64,000 bases of DNA, taken from contig OX387184.1 in the NCBI GenBank assembly GCA_947561395.2, positions 29,378,766-29,442,765 of the forward strand, written 5' to 3'. Shown here piece by piece: positions 22,408 through 36,400 of the stretch (the stretch's first letter is position 1; every line of letters starts with the position of its first letter). The translations under genes were made by a program, and so were the position numbers. Origin of the DNA: Buxus sempervirens (Eukaryota > Streptophyta > Magnoliopsida > Buxales > Buxaceae). The notes under the pieces are model-generated. The model made no database searches, was not told the origin of the DNA, and worked only from the letters and a program-made list of their open reading frames with translations.

Positions 22408-25400
22408 GATCAGAGATGTACTTACGTAGCATGGAAATGTGAAACACGTCGTGCACCCCTTCCAAGTGACCCGGTAAAGCCAACCGATAGGCTGCTGGGT
22501 TAATCTCCTTCACTATCTCATATGGGCCAATGAACCGAGGTGATAATTTCCCTTTCTTCCCAAATCTCCTAATTCCTTTGGATGGGGAAACCTTTAAAAA
22601 GACAATATCTCCCACTTCGAATCTCAGCTCTCGTCGTCTAGTATCTGCGTAACTCTTCTGACGACTCTGCGTAGTTAATATCCGCTGCCTGATGAGTTTT
22701 ACTTTTTCCATACTGTCTTGAATAATCTCTGGCCCAAAATACTGTTTCTCCCCAATCTCAACCCAGCATACTGGTGATCTGCACACCCTATCATACAAAG
22801 CCTCATACGGTGCCATCTGGATGCTAGCTTGGTAGCTATTATTGTAGGCAAACTCCACCAGATGCAAATACTTGCTCCAGCTGCCACCCCAATCCAAAAC
22901 ACAACACCTCAACATGTCCTCCAAGGTCTGGATAGTCCTTTCTGACTGACCATTAGTCTGCGGATGGAAACTGGTACTGAAACTCAACTTGGTACCCATG
23001 GCCTCCTGGAAACACTGCCAAAAGTGAGATGTGAATTGGGAATCCCTATCTGACACAATAGACACTGGGACCCCATGCAACCTGACTATCTCCCGCGTAT
23101 ATAAATCAACCAATGATGCTAGATTTTGAGTAGTCGAATAAGGCAAGAAGTGAGCGGATTTGGTCAGCCTATCGACAATTACCCATATACCATTGTGATT
23201 TTTGGCTGTAGGTGGTAACCCATTCACAAAATCCATTGTGATATGCTCCCATTTCCACTCAGGCACTGGTAACGGCCTCATTAATCCTGGAGGTCTCCGA
23301 TGTTCTGCTTTTACTTGCTGACATATGAGACACTTAGCTACAAATCCCGCAATGTCTTTCTTCATACCCGACCACCAATATACCCCCTTCAAGTTCCGAT
23401 ACATCTTGGTACCACCCGGGTGAACTGCATATCTAGACCTGTGACTCTCATCAAGTATCACTCCTTTGATCTCATTGTCATTCAGAACGCAAATACGACC
23501 CTTAAATTTTAGCAGTCCATCCCTGATCACAAAATCTCTAGCTGCTTCATCACCCTTTGATACTAACTCCCTGGTACGTGTCAACTCCGCATCAGTCAAC
23601 TGTCTATCACGAATCTGCTGTATCAACTCAGGCTCCACCTGAACTAGTGACAAAATCAAACCATGACCGTGGGTGCTAAACTCTCCTAGCCAGTCTACCA
23701 CTGTATCAACTAGAGTGCACTGGCTAACCATAAAGCTAGCTAATGTGGCCACCTCCTCCTGAGAAACACTCCTACGGCTCAGAGCATCTGCCACCACATT
23801 TGCCTTACCAGGGTGGTAATGAAGAGTAAAATCATAGTCCTTTAGGAGGTCCATCCATCTCCTTTGTCTCATATTCAACTCCCTCTGAGAAAATATGTAC
23901 CTCAAGCTCTTGTGATCTGAGAATATCTCAAATGAAGCTCCCATCAAGTAGTGCCTCCATAACTTGAGTGCAAACACGATCGCTGCCAACTCTAGATCAT
24001 GGGTGGGATAATTCTTCTCATGAGGACGTAGTAACCTCGAAGCATACGCTACTGCCCGCCTCTGCTGCATCAAAACACAGCCCAAACCTACTCGTGATGC
24101 ATCACAATAAATAGAAAATCCTTCACTCACTAATGGAACAATCAGAACTGGAGCTGTAGACAGTTTACTTTTCAACTTCTGAAAACTGGTCTCACACTTA
24201 TCACTCCATTCAAACTTCACTGCCTTCTTAGTGAGATTGGATAAAGGTGCTGCTACTCGTGAAAAATTCTCTATGAACCTCTTGTAATATCCAGCTATCC
24301 CCAAGAAACTTCGAATCTCTGTCACAGATGAAGGTCTAGGCCACTCTGCAACAGCCTGCACTTTGGCTGGATCCACTGCTATACCGTTCCCAGAAATCAC
24401 GTGCCCCAAGAAACTCACCTCTCTCAACCAGAACTGACACTTACTGAATTTTGCGTACAGTCGGTGCTCTCTCAATGTCTGTAACACTGTCCTGAGGTGC
24501 TGCATGTGATCCTCTCTACTCTGGGAATACACCAAAATGTCGTAAATAAACACGACCACGAAACTGTCCAAGTAAGGATGAAATACACGATTCATAAGAT
24601 TCATGAAGACAGCCGGGGCATTAGTCAGCCCAAATGGCATAACCAGAAACTCGTAATGCCCATACCGTGTGCGGAAAGCCGTCTTCTCTATATCATCAGG
24701 CGCTACTCTCAACTGATGGTATCCCGATCTGAGGTCGATCTTAGAAAACCAAGACGCTCCCCTCAACTGATTGAACAAATCGTCAATCCGAGGCAATGGA
24801 TACTTATTCTTAATGGTGACCTGGTTTAACTGGCGGTAATCTATACACATCCGCATCGACCCGTCCTTCTTTTGGACAAACAGGACTGGTGCACCCCATG
24901 GTGACACACTGGGCCTAATAAAACCCTTTGCTTCCAGTTCCTCTAACTGCTTCTTCATCTCTTGATTCTCAGGTTGTGACATTCGGTATGGAGGTTTGGA
25001 CACCGGTGCCGTACCAGGTAAGAGTCGTATACTGAACTCAACCTCTCTAGATGGCGGTAAGCCCGGCAAGTCCTCAGGGAAGAGGTCCTCAAACTCTAAT
25101 GCCACAGGCACACTAGAGAGACTAGGTGCCCCAGACTCTGCCTCCTCAACTTCAATGGAAGCAACCAAACTGATCCGTGTACTTAGTCCCTCACACCGGA
25201 AACAGTGCATAGGCTGATCGGGTTGGCATACCATAATAGTACCCCGATGGCAATCTATACTCACATGATGCCTAAACAGCCAATCAATGCCCAAAATCAC
25301 ATCGAACTCCCCAAAACTCAACTCCACTAAGTCCCCTGGCAACTCTAAGGAACCTAACCGGATCATGCAGTCTCTAAATACCGTCTGCACTCTAGTCGTC

Positions 25401-26700
25401 TCTCCCAATGGTGTGTGTACAAGCAACTCAGACTCAAGTGTGGCAGGAATCAAACCAATACAAAATGCACAAGGTGGAGCAATAAAAGATCTAGAGGCAC
25501 CCGAATCAAACAAACATATAGCCGATCTACCATGTATAAAAAGAATACCTCTGACAAGCTGGGGTGCACTCGGCTCCTCCTCTCGAGCCTCCTCTGTAAG
25601 TTCCTTCTCTGCCTCATCCTCCTGTGCTGCCACAACATACACCCTCGTCTGCTGCTGCTGCGGGCGTATAGGTGGTGCATGCTGCCTCTGGGGTGCCTGC
25701 CTACCCTGATATCCACTGCTGCTCTGACCCTGTGATCTCGGCGGTGCGGGTAACGCTGGTGCCGGCCTGGGATATTGGAATCGTGGAGCATTATCTGACC
25801 GGTTGTCCCCTGAAACTGTGTTGACGGTCCTAAGCAGCTGATACGAGGCCGAGTGTGGGCATCCTGCCACTCGGTGACCATGCTGACCACATCTAAAATA
25901 GGTTCCTGGTGGTGCTACACAGGGACCCGGGATATGGAATCTGCCACAGCTGAAACAGCCTCCATAACTCCTCCTATCCCTCTCTCCATAAGACCCAAAA
26001 CTTCCAGTATCAAGCCTCGGCCTTTTGTCCATGTCCGGAATCCTCCGTGGCTCTGGAACACTAGGCTGCACTCTCCCTTTGCTCTGCTCTGCTCTTGAGT
26101 CTCGGACCTCGCTCTCGACCCGTAGTGCTCTCCCAACTAGGTCAGAATACCTAGTGCACATCAGTACTGAGACCATACACCTGATATCAGCCCTCAACCC
26201 TCTCTCGAAATGCTGAGTGCGTCTCTGCTCGTCATGTACGATGTGGTGCGCAAATCGGGAAAGAACTGCGAATCGGGCCTCATACTGTGCCACGGTCAAG
26301 GAACCCTCTGCAGCCTCACCTCAGCAGAGAAATACTGCTCGTAGAAGACCTGCCTAAACTGGTCCCATGTCATCTGAATCCCCTCTGCAGTCCGCCTCCT
26401 CAAAGACTGCCACCAATGTTGGGCCTCGCCCTCTAGCGTGAAAGTGGCTAATCGCACCTTCCTGTCCTCTGGGTAGTCCATGGTATCGAACATACGCTCA
26501 ATTCTGGCCACCCAGCTCTCTGTCTCTAAGGGATCTAGAACTCCATGGAAAGGTGGGGCGGTCAACTTCCTAAACTGATCAATGTCCCTCAAGGACAACT
26601 CCTCTCCCCTCCGCTGCTGATCCACATCTGTTCCATGACCATTTCTATGGCCATTCCCGTTCCCATTTCCCGTGTGACTCATCCTCTCCTCCCTCTCCAA
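22408..26700 (-). pseudogene. D gag-pol polyprotein up to the integrase C-terminus
   Basis: Start chosen at the ATG at 26700 (MEREERMSHTGNGNGNGH), about 280 bp after the primer site. Order: gag core ([37 protein letters not shown]); zinc-knuckle region ([10 protein letters not shown]); aspartic protease ([10 protein letters not shown]); reverse transcriptase ([35 protein letters not shown]); RNase H ([29 protein letters not shown]); integrase with HHCC region ([28 protein letters not shown]), catalytic core ([34 protein letters not shown]) and GPY/F region ([29 protein letters not shown]). Together with the chromodomain at 19120-19332 this is a Tekay-clade chromovirus. It is cut by A5 and has perhaps one or two other breaks. 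Confidence 0.93.
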
Positions 26701-26980
26701 GGCAAGGAGGTTGGCAAGTGAGCCAACAGCAGCCCAAATATCCTCAACTGCAGGCGGAGCTCCTCGTGGAGGTGCAGGGGGCTGCTCCTACGGTATATCC
26801 TCCTCCATAGCTCTCGGGCGTCGGCCTCTGCCAGCCATGATTTCCTGTAAACAACAAACACCACATTAGTTAGGAACTCTCTTTTAAACCTCATGGTTCT
26901 ATCTAGCGTACACACATTATTTCCCAGGGTCTCCTAAGGTCGTACTACCTAGGAATCTCTAATTCCAGCTTTAAAAAAAA

Positions 26981-26992
26981 GCTCTGATACCA
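26981..26992 (-). other. Primer binding site of D (initiator tRNA-Met)
   Basis: TGGTATCAGAGC on the minus strand, complementary to the 3' end of plant initiator tRNA-Met, four bases after the 5' LTR. Confidence 0.95.
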
Positions 26993-26996
26993 TCTC

Positions 26997-29206
26997 TGTA
27001 ATGCCCCGGATCTGTGTTTTTCATTAAAGATATAACACGTCTCCCAGGGGTTAGGTAAGGATCTCAATAATGGTGATCGCTGGATAATCACACACAATTT
27101 ATATCATATCAGAGTGCACAATTCAAAACTCTCATCCAGGCAATTCATAGCATCTTCAAATACATCAAAATGGTTCTAATTTACTACCTTATTACAATTC
27201 CCACAAGTTCAATTTAACAAAGTTTAAGACTAAGCAACCTACTAGACTAAGGACGGTAGTAATAATCCTCCTCCCTATAGGTGTCAGTTGGATCTACCCC
27301 CGTAGGACCCTCACAACGAAGATCTGAAAAACAAAACAACAACGAGGGAATGAGATACGAATATCTCAGCAAGTGACGCATGCATGCAGAAATAGTTAAC
27401 GCAGTTATAAGACATGCTTCGACAAATAACCAACAATCTAAAACAACGTACTTCCGATAACAACACAAACCAAGGTCAATGTCATGCATATGGTTACATT
27501 GATTAATTTACATGCCAAGTAGACACTCCACACCTCCATGTACACAGTTCCGGCCTACTCAGGGTATCGGACACTCTGAAATGACGGCCTACTCAGGGTA
27601 TCGTCATCCAATGCCGGCCTACTCCGGGTATCGGCACTGACAACCAGGCCTACTCAGGGTATCTGGCTGCTCTACACTGGTCGTGGCAACACACAAGGCA
27701 ATGCAATTTCACCAATAAACACATACCATCACATTACTAAGCTTAACAAGGATCCAGGGGAAGCTAAACCCAAAGTCAATAAATAACCGGTAAAAACTCC
27801 GCATTCAGTACACACATCACAAGTTGTTCCAGCCAGAACATCAACTCGCACAAGTGTTCCAACCAGAACAACAACTCACACAAGTGTTCCAACCAGAACA
27901 GTAATTCCTCACAAGTAAATAATCTTTGCAACACATTTCAAAACTTGCCATTAAGAAAAACAGGATTTAATAAAAACTCAACCAAGTACAGTGTTTAACC
28001 AAAGAGAACTAAGATAGAATCTCCTAGTATTTGGTATCCAAAACATCACCTACAATTAGCCCTAAATTTGCCTTGGAAGCTCCTAAGAATTTCCAGAATT
28101 TATCTTTAATATTCTCATAGGTAATATTGTCTCTAGAGTCTTAAACAAGTCATTTGTTAAGTGCTTGAAACCTCCTATCATCAAAATCCAACTTAGTTTA
28201 CTCAAACAGGCAATTCGGCAAAGAAAAGGGACTATGCGCTCACCTCCTGAGGTAGGCGCGAGGTGGGCGGATAGTCAATGGGCTAAATTTTGGGTATGCG
28301 CTCACTCGATGGTAAGTGAGGGCGAGAAAGGCGCGAGAAGGGCGCGAGAAGGGCGCATCCAATTTATGTGGGCGCGAGAAGAGCGCGGGGTAGGCGCGGG
28401 ATAGGCGCAAGAAAGGCGCCAAGTGTATTTTTCCATGCGCCTACTTCCCGAAGTGGGCGCCAGTGGGCGGATACCCACTGCGTTTTTCGGTTCTCTGTTA
28501 ACTCCAAATCTTCGACTCTGGCCGAAGTTTTTCAGTCTGTAACCACTTCTCTAGTCTCCTAATACCCCCAGAACACATTCAAACCTAATTTGAAATTAAT
28601 CTAACACACTTTCCATTTATCTCCAATTAACTGTACAGAAAAACCTTCGGACTATCTCCGTCCCGAAAATCAGTGAATAACTCGTTCGACAATCATATGC
28701 AGTCGAATTAAAACTACGAATAACCCAAAACCAGGTGTTAAAACAGTGCCACTCACCTTTTTATGCTTCCAAGTCTTGGCAATCGGCAACCCAGAAAAAC
28801 CCCAATCAGAAAATCCCCAATCACTTCGGCCGTCTGCGAGCAGAGGTTTTCTGAAGGAGGAAAGCCTTTCCGAACTTCTTCTTAGCAAAAACTTCCTGGC
28901 AGTAAGTCTTCCTTAGCTCGACTCTCCCACCAAAACCTCTCCAACTCCTTTTCTCGAAGAACCCTAAACAAAGCCGCAGCCACAACCTTCTCAGTAGAAT
29001 ATACGCGTATTCAGGGCAAAACCCAAAACCTAATTTCTTAAAATATTTATACCTTCCGCAATACGCTTGGAGGCTTGCTGCTCGACGACCCCTTTTAACT
29101 CTGATATTGTGTGAGCTCGCCCAGCAAAACCCCTACATCCACACCTGATTAGTTTAGATATTTATTATTTTTTTTCATAAAACCTGAAAATAAACGGGGT
29201 TTTACA
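26997..29206 (-). repeat. D 5' LTR
   Basis: TGTAATGCCCCGG...GGGGTTTTACA, collinear with 16871-19081. It carries the stem-loop array at 27549-27666 without change in the paired arms, and a TATA box at 29043-29053. Confidence 0.95.
27549..27666. repeat. Four stem-loops with fixed loop and changing stems, right D LTR
   Basis: Second copy of the array at 17423-17540, at the same offset from the LTR start. Confidence 0.92.
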
Positions 29207-30200
29207 AGTACCCTTGCTTTGGTCTCCTTGGATATTGAAACAGCAGCCCAAACATGTAACACAAGTCAACCTACATGTGTGTGCATTCAAGGAACCAAAA
29301 AATACTTCACATGCATCTAAAATGGGCAATGACATGTGCACATGTGTTCATTAACAATAAAAAAAAACAGCATTCTCACATCCTACAAGTGAATGATGAC
29401 ATGCACCCTCTTGGTGGCCAACCTACATACGTACGCAGGAAAATCAGTGAAAGCCTATTCATACAAAAAAAAGAACACAGATATGATCTAGCATACGTCA
29501 CCTATGTCTTCTAGCAAAATCTGAACTCAAACTCCATGTTAAACCCAAGGACATTTAGAGAAGGGAAAAAAGGGGGGTTTACATGGGGGTACAGAGGATG
29601 AAGCAGGGGAGGAACATGCTCCTCTTGTCACAAGAAAATCAGAGATTATTCAACAAAAGAAGCAAGAAAGAGAACACAAGAAAAAAAACAAAAAAAACAC
29701 AGTAGCAATGCACTGACTCAAAAGTGTGCAAGAAAAACTCTCACCCTCTCCAAGGATCATACGTATACCACTCCCTTACTTGGAGACCTTCATGTGGTGA
29801 AGATAAGAGAATAATACATGCCAAACTATTATGAAAACAGATTTATGCCAAGGAAGAAATTCAGCTTAGTAGACTCTTTAGAAAGCCTTCATTTTAATAT
29901 ATGTGCAATAAAACATGGTAAGGAACCTCACCTTTAGGTTTTAAGCTTTCCTTATGGTGTGTAGGGCCACTCTTTGTAGCAAAACAAGGCTGGAAGCCCT
30001 CCTCCCAGCTCCAACAGCAACACTTCCTTTCTTTTTGATGGAGTAAGAGTGAAGAAGAAGAGAGGAAAGGGGTTGAGTAGTCTTAGGATGGTGTGGGGAA
30101 GGTGTGGGAGATAAGAGAGGTAGGAGAGAAGGGGTTCGGATCAATGAAGGAGGGGTGAATGGGGTTAAGGCCAGCCATCGCCTGTGCATGGTTCGAATTT

Positions 30201-30211
30201 GTCTTTTATAG
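30201..30211 (-). promoter_or_regulatory. TATA box of A1 LTR
   Basis: CTATAAAAGAC on the minus strand, with palindromes starting about 13 bp upstream (30224 onward). Confidence 0.6.
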
Positions 30212-30223
30212 TGCACAGGGACA

Positions 30224-30470
30224 AAACCACACATTCAGTGTGGTTTGGTCTAAACCACACAGTATGTGCGGTTTGGTTGAAACCGCAGAGCTTGTGCGGT
30301 TTGGCCGCGTCTTTTTAGCATTAAATAGGGGGACAAATTGGTCAGGCGCAGACTGACGTGAAATGTAACCGCATTGTAAGTGCGGTTACTTTTCGTGCAC
30401 TGCTTGCCCTGATTAGCTCGAGCGAGCGGTGGCCGAAAAAAATCAACCGCACACAATATGCGGTCGCGAA
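30224..30470. repeat. TATA-proximal palindrome array in A1 (AACCGCA type)
   Basis: Hairpins AAACCACAC/GTGTGGTTT, AAACCACACA/TGTGCGGTTT, AAACCGCA/TGCGGTTT, GTAACCGCA/TGCGGTTAC and ACCGCAC/ATGCGGT. Arms differ but stay complementary. The position is equivalent to the TATCCGGC arrays of A2, A3 and A5. Confidence 0.85.
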
Positions 30471-33400
30471 TTCTCCCCCTTTTTTGTTTGAGTTGACGGC
30501 TGAGGTGACTCAGCTGCCCACTCAAGCAAGTCAAGCTCTTCCTATTTTTAATATTTTCTTATTCGTCTTGATTAACTTAAATAAGACGTTTTAAGTTTTG
30601 ACTAATTTGCCCTTGGGACTGTTTTGCTCATATCTTTTCCGTCCGGGCTCCGATTCCTGCAAACTTAATTGCGTTGGAATCGTGTCGGGATCCTCTACCC
30701 ATTGGGATAGAGTATAGTAATCAATTTGGGCTCAGGTAAAAAGTAATCTTTTTCTCCTTAAGGTTTAGACCTGTCTTTTAGGGTTTTGCTTTCAGGCTTT
30801 TTAGAGGGGTGCAAAAATGAGGTGCTTACATACATAATAAAAAATTATTTTTACAAAATATTGAAGAATTGATCTGAACAACCTAGGGTACAGATCTAGC
30901 CCAGATATCTCATTAATTAAGAAATCTAAGCCAAATACACCCACGTTGATGAAAAACATCAAAAGGAGAGAGTTTAGACCATAGGGTCTTCTCTCAAAAT
31001 TGAAAATAAACAAAAAATCACTTTGTGAAGTTGAATAATGAATCAAAACCATCTAGGGTACAGATCTGGTCCAGGTTTCTCAATGATTAAGAAATCTAAT
31101 ACCAAATATACTCATATTGATGAAAAATATCCAAAAGGGAGGGTTTAGACCATAGGGTTTTCTCTCAAAAATAAAAAATAACTCAAAAATCACCTCATGA
31201 AACCCTAGAGGTTATTTTAAGGCTTCTGATCCCAGATCTACCATATTGACCATGGCAGATCCAAGATTTTAGCCTAAATGATTAAAAACATAAAAAAGGG
31301 AGAAAACAATGTGAAAAATCAAAATCTAGGAAGAAAATGAGATCTAATGCTATGAACAGCATAGATCTATGGTATTCCTCCATATTACATCAATAAATCA
31401 TCACACAATCTAAGCAAGACATTAAAACTACACACTTCTAAGATCGCAACATATGGGGGTCTGCCCTACGGATCCGTTCCTGTGCTCCTTTCCCCTAGAA
31501 CTCTCTTCACGTTTTACAGCTAGAGAAGATACTTGAGGTACTTGGATTTAGGTTTGGGGTTATAATCACACATAGGCCTTATTCTACAGAAAGGGAGAAG
31601 ATTAGAACTATCCTAGAAATTAAAACAAGAAAATAAAGGGGTAAAGAAGCTTACCTGGACTCAAGAAAGCAAAGAGGCAGGGGTTCTCTTCTTCACTTGG
31701 AGTTCTCCCAATCTTCAATTTCTTAGCAATTCTTAGCCACAATTTTCTCCCTCCAATTCTTAGCACAATTCTTAGACACAATTCCCAGCCTTTAATTCTT
31801 AGCCATTTGCTTGAGGAGAGGCCTCCAATTTATAAGCAAGAGCAAGGGCAAGGGTGGTCCCAAGAGGTTCTAGAATGTTCTAATTCAGTTTTAGAAACAT
31901 GAGTTGGAGTAAATATGAGAACCAATGAGGGTAAAACGGGCTGGACGAAACCTTAGAGAAAGGTATAAGTGGTAAATATGGCTCAGAAATTGAGCAATTG
32001 AAAATTCGCCCAAAACTGTCCGTGTCCGCATTTGGATTGTGGACATGCCTTGACAGCAGATCAAATGCGGACATCACAGGTTTGTTTAATTTTTCACCTT
32101 TTTTGACCCTTACCTGCACAGGCAATACTTATTTACATGTAATATCATTTAAGTAAATGTCCTCGTATTTTTTAATCTTCATTTACTTAAGATATTACAT
32201 ATAAATAAGCAAACACCCTCCCATTTTAATCCATTAAAAATAGTTCCAGACCCAAATTCCAAGTGAATAAAAAGTCAACTTTCCAGTTCAAGGCTAAATT
32301 CTGATTTTTCAGGTCCGGTAAAAGGATTCAACATGTTAATACCAAGGTATTTGTCAAGATTTAAAGGCTCAAAAAATTCATTTATGCAATAACATGGCTA
32401 AAAACCTGATTACCGGGAAAAATTATCTTGAAATCTTGCCTTAAAAAAATTTCATTTTTGGGGGTCAAAAGTCAACAAAATTCAACCGGAAAAAGTTTGA
32501 CTTTGCGCAAAAGATTGAATTTGGGCCCTTTCCTTTGTGGTTTTGGATTCAAATGAGTTAAGGATCTCAAACCCAATGCTAAGAATTGAAAATTCCAATA
32601 AAATGTTTCTCTCCTTCAAGATTTATCAAAAATCGTGCAATTTTTGGGTGTTTACAGCTACTGTAACAACCCAAGTCCGGTTTAATAAACAAACTCGAGG
32701 TGTTACCACGAAGCTGGGGTCAGATACAAATTAAGATTCACAATAAATTTTAACGTTAGTTAATTACATCAGAGTTTTGGTGGGAAATAAAACAATTCTT
32801 TATTCAAATAAATCAAATCAGTTTACAATAAAATTTGTCTAATCAAAATGTGGACAATAATTTCAATTACAATTCTACCCATCAAATAAACCCCATCTTC
32901 GCGATCTCTCCAAGCAAACCTGAAAATAGGTGAAAACGAAGTGAGATTTACATCTCAGCAAGTAGCAGGTGCATGCAATTAGAACAGTCTAATTTTAAAC
33001 AAACAGTCATGAGGTATGCGATTAATCAACGATAAGGTGATGAATTCAAGTTAACAGAGTTGAATCCAAATAAGGCGATAAGAAATGTAATCATACGTAA
33101 ATACCAGCAAAAAGATGTTATCGATAAATAAAACCGACGAAAGCGATAAAGCACGTGTCACTGCAGGACTCACAAAGATGATAAGTTTTTGAGATGACAC
33201 TTGAACAAATGCTATACCACCGTACGATTGATAGCAATGCTACTAAGACACTCAAACTCGTGAACATCACCTTAGATAGGAGCCGTAGTCATCGACTTAT
33301 TGTGCACGAACTCAGTAGAGTTGGTATGTACCACCAGCATGCAGCACCAAAATCAATACATGGAGATGGCCGCTGATCCACATGTACAGGAATCACCAAC

Positions 33401-36400
33401 AGGGCTTGAAATGACCCTACAGACATAGGACCCCCCAATGCAAACTAACTTGCAAGGGAAGCGCGCTCGCACAAGGAGTAACTCAACCCAAACGAAATAC
33501 CACTTAGCTAACTAGCCAAAACTATGAATCCATAACCAGCTAAGCCCACTAACACAAACCACGATAAAACAACATATGGGAGGACACGCTACTGTAGGAG
33601 GCATACACACTTTTACTCGTAAAGGATTATACATCTCTACAACAGAGGATTACCCATCTCTGCCGTAAAAGCTAGTATCAATTCAACCACAGGAGCCGTA
33701 TCACCAAACCGCAAAAGAAAAGTGAATAACATCATACCACATACCAATTCATACCAAATTATTCAATTCCAAGAGAAAACCATGATTCAATCCTTAAAAA
33801 CCCAAAATAAAGCCTTTTTTAGAATAACATCTTCAATTTCCCAATTATATTCAAAATAAAACTCATGAATCATAAGTTCAATGAAAATAAGAGTTTATAC
33901 AATTCCAGAACCCAATATTCATATTTAAAGTACAAACAAAAGTAATTCAAGTCTTGCTTAGAGTTTTCCTTATTAATCCCCTTATTATAATCCAAGTTTC
34001 CTTATTAACACCTAAGATAGCATCTATTTCAATTTTCTGTATTTTTAATTTCTAGCATATTCTACAGACCTAAAATATGGTATAGAAGGTAATTTTAATC
34101 CATAATACAAGCTAGTATTATTCCTATTGTTGTCACCTTCAATTTAGTCCTTTTCATACTCTAACCTATCCTTAGAACTTCCAATTACTTGGTTATTTAC
34201 AAAATATGATTTTATAAATTTCTATACCTCAATTAGGTTCTTATAAAGTTGATAGAATGATTATCTTACTAGAAAAATTACTAGGTATTTAATTGTATTA
34301 CAAATATTCCCAAAATCTGAATTTTCTGCATAGAGCACCTACCTCTGCTGTCTAGGTGGTCCTGGGCGGTCCTAGGCGCTAGTTCAAATTTCAACAGTAA
34401 TTTTCCAGATTTTCCAATTTCGAATTTTTAGGCTTTTGCTTGCAGTTCCATTGGTCTAAATTAATCCCTTAACCTTCTAAGTCATATCTAAAGCCCTCTA
34501 GATTAATTTGCATCAATTAAATACCATCCTATGAATATTTACATGATCAAACCAAGATTTCTACATTACTTTAGCAATTCCTTCAAGAATACAAAACTTT
34601 AAAATATAAACCATTCAATTCCATGTAAAATCCTTTCCGGCTAATGAATCTAAACCACAATAAATCACAGAAATCAAAACCATGCATTTCCTCCAGTTTT
34701 CAAGTGTTACTACTTGCCTCATGCGCTAAATCCTTCTTCCTTTTTAGAGTTTCTAATTATGGACCCAACTTCTGCTCCCAATTGCACCAACTTAGAGTTC
34801 TCCAATTTCAATCTCCACTGTTCACATTGTGGTTCCATCAGTTAAGATCAAAACCTCCAAATTTGAAGTCGATCCACCATCCGGATTTTCCCCAATCGCG
34901 ATTTGATGGAGACTAGTTGGACAACTCCAACAACCTTCTTCTTCTCTTCTTCCTCTTCTTTTCTCTCATTATCTAACCCACGAAAATTCTCTCTTTTAAA
35001 CCCTTCTTCTACTATTTATACTAAGCTATAAGAATCCTAAACCAACCCTAATAGGCTCCTTTAATTGGGCTAACCCAACCCTATGGTGGTCTAGTTAAAG
35101 TCTAATTCATTCTAATTAATTCCTACTGTGCGTACCCCGATTTCCAGACCGCACGACGAGGTGCATGCGAATGCGGTGCTCGCCTCGGGATTGATTTGGA
35201 GTTTGGAGTCGCCACTGCCTGAGATGTGCAGGCAGACACAAAGGGCACCTATCCGGGCCTAATTAATCTGGTCTGCGGCTTTTTAGAGTTCTGAGCAAGT
35301 TCTCGGTTACGTCTAGGGAAGTCCGAAGACACCCTAGCACACTTATTTGGTTTGGTGGGACCCTCTGAAGGTGTGGGTCCCTTTAATTTTAATTTTATCT
35401 TTTTTATTTATCTAAGTGAGGTGGGTCGGACCCGGGTCCCGTTGGAAGACCCGTGGGCTGCCATGGTTGGGCCTTGGGCCCAGTTGGGTTATTGGGTAAC
35501 CCATTTGGTTATTTTATTATTTTATTTATTTACACTTTAGGTTTGGGCTTAGTGGGCTTGGAATGGGCCCATTAGCCTAAGCCAAGTGGCCTTGGGCCCG
35601 TTTATTGAAAACAGGCCTGGTTTGGGCCGGTCCGAAGTGGGCTCCACAGTTGGGCCCAGGGTGGTCTTGGTGGGCCCATCTGGGCCCATGGTCCAAAGAT
35701 GGGCTTAAGATAGCCCAAATTGCTTAAGGGACTGGTTCAGGCCGGTTCAGGTCGAATTAGGTTCAACCGGGCCGGAAAATTACATTTTTAATATTACTTT
35801 TACATTAGCCCATATTGTCTATACGGTCCACCGTCGCCCGTAGACGAAATCCGGTTTGCCTCGCCCGTGAAGCAAACACGGTCCAGACTGGACCGTTCTG
35901 AGTTTACGGGCGTCTCCAGTTTTGCATTTTGGCCGCCGATTCTTCCTGGGATCAGTTCCGTGGCCTCTTTGGAACTTTCTGCAACTTCGGTGGTAGTTCT
36001 GGCGTCTTCAATGACAGCACATTTGCTTCATTTGGCCTAAAAGGCCTTCTTCTTCTTTCTTCCTCTTTTAACATGAAAACCAGCATCTCTTGGGTGGTTC
36101 ATGATCATCTTTTGGATGGGGGAAGTAGGGAATTACAGGGCATTTATTTAACTTCAAGAAGGATTCAATCCTTCCATGTCAAAGATTGAAGAAAAGAGTT
36201 ATTTGATTTGTTAATTCAAAATGCTCTTTAGGCACTTTCTTTTCTTTCTTTCTTGTAATGACTGACTCTTTAATATCATCTTCTCATGATAATCAAAACA
36301 GCAAGTGAGTTAGTAGCATTAGTAACATAAAAAGGTATTTAAAAGAGACTTAGAAAAGAAATAGAAAATGAAAATATTATACAACCCAACATACTTACAA

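Larger units (their letters stand above)
16871..29206 (-). mobile_element. Element D: complete Tekay chromovirus (Ty3/gypsy)
   Basis: Two LTRs (16871-19081, 2,211 bp; 26997-29206, 2,210 bp), each TG...CA, flanked by the duplication agtac (16866-16870 and 29207-29211). Order on the minus strand: 5' LTR, tRNA-Met primer site, gag, protease, RT, RNase H, integrase, chromodomain, polypurine tract, 3' LTR. About 9.27 kb without A5. The LTRs differ at roughly 30 sites by hand count, mostly transitions, i.e. about 1-1.5%, so this is a young insertion, probably below about one million years at usual plant rates. It is nearly whole: coding is cut by A5 and has perhaps one or two other breaks. Confidence 0.95.
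15765..30831 (-). mobile_element. A1: solo A-type Tat LTR in B1, holding element D
   Basis: Starts TGTGCGCATG and ends GGTGCTTACA, with the duplication tacat (15760-15764 and 30832-30836). Without D it is about 2.7 kb. Pieces: 15765-16865 and 29207-30831. Its TATA-proximal palindromes use the word AACCGCA in place of TATCCGGC, so it is a distinct subfamily. PBS-like core at 15830-15839. Confidence 0.9.
15276..32656 (-). mobile_element. B1: solo B-family LTR in C1
   Basis: Starts TGTGAGACATGG and ends GGGTGTTTACA, flanked by the perfect duplication gctac (15271-15275 and 32657-32661). Without the nested A1 it is 2,309 bp, against 2,306 bp for the B 5' LTR. No interior is present. Pieces: 15276-15764 and 30837-32656. 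A minus-strand TATA-like word (TATAAATTGG) lies near 31830. A B element therefore landed inside a C LTR that was itself inside a B element. Confidence 0.92.

Noticed and set aside
25287-25709. Open frames on the + strand opposite the D gag-protease region
   Set aside because: Shadows of the minus-strand polyprotein.
35352-36189. Two + strand open frames in A4 that could suggest a small host gene
   Set aside because: They lie inside a solo LTR with a clear target duplication, on the strand opposite to its promoter, with no recognisable domain.
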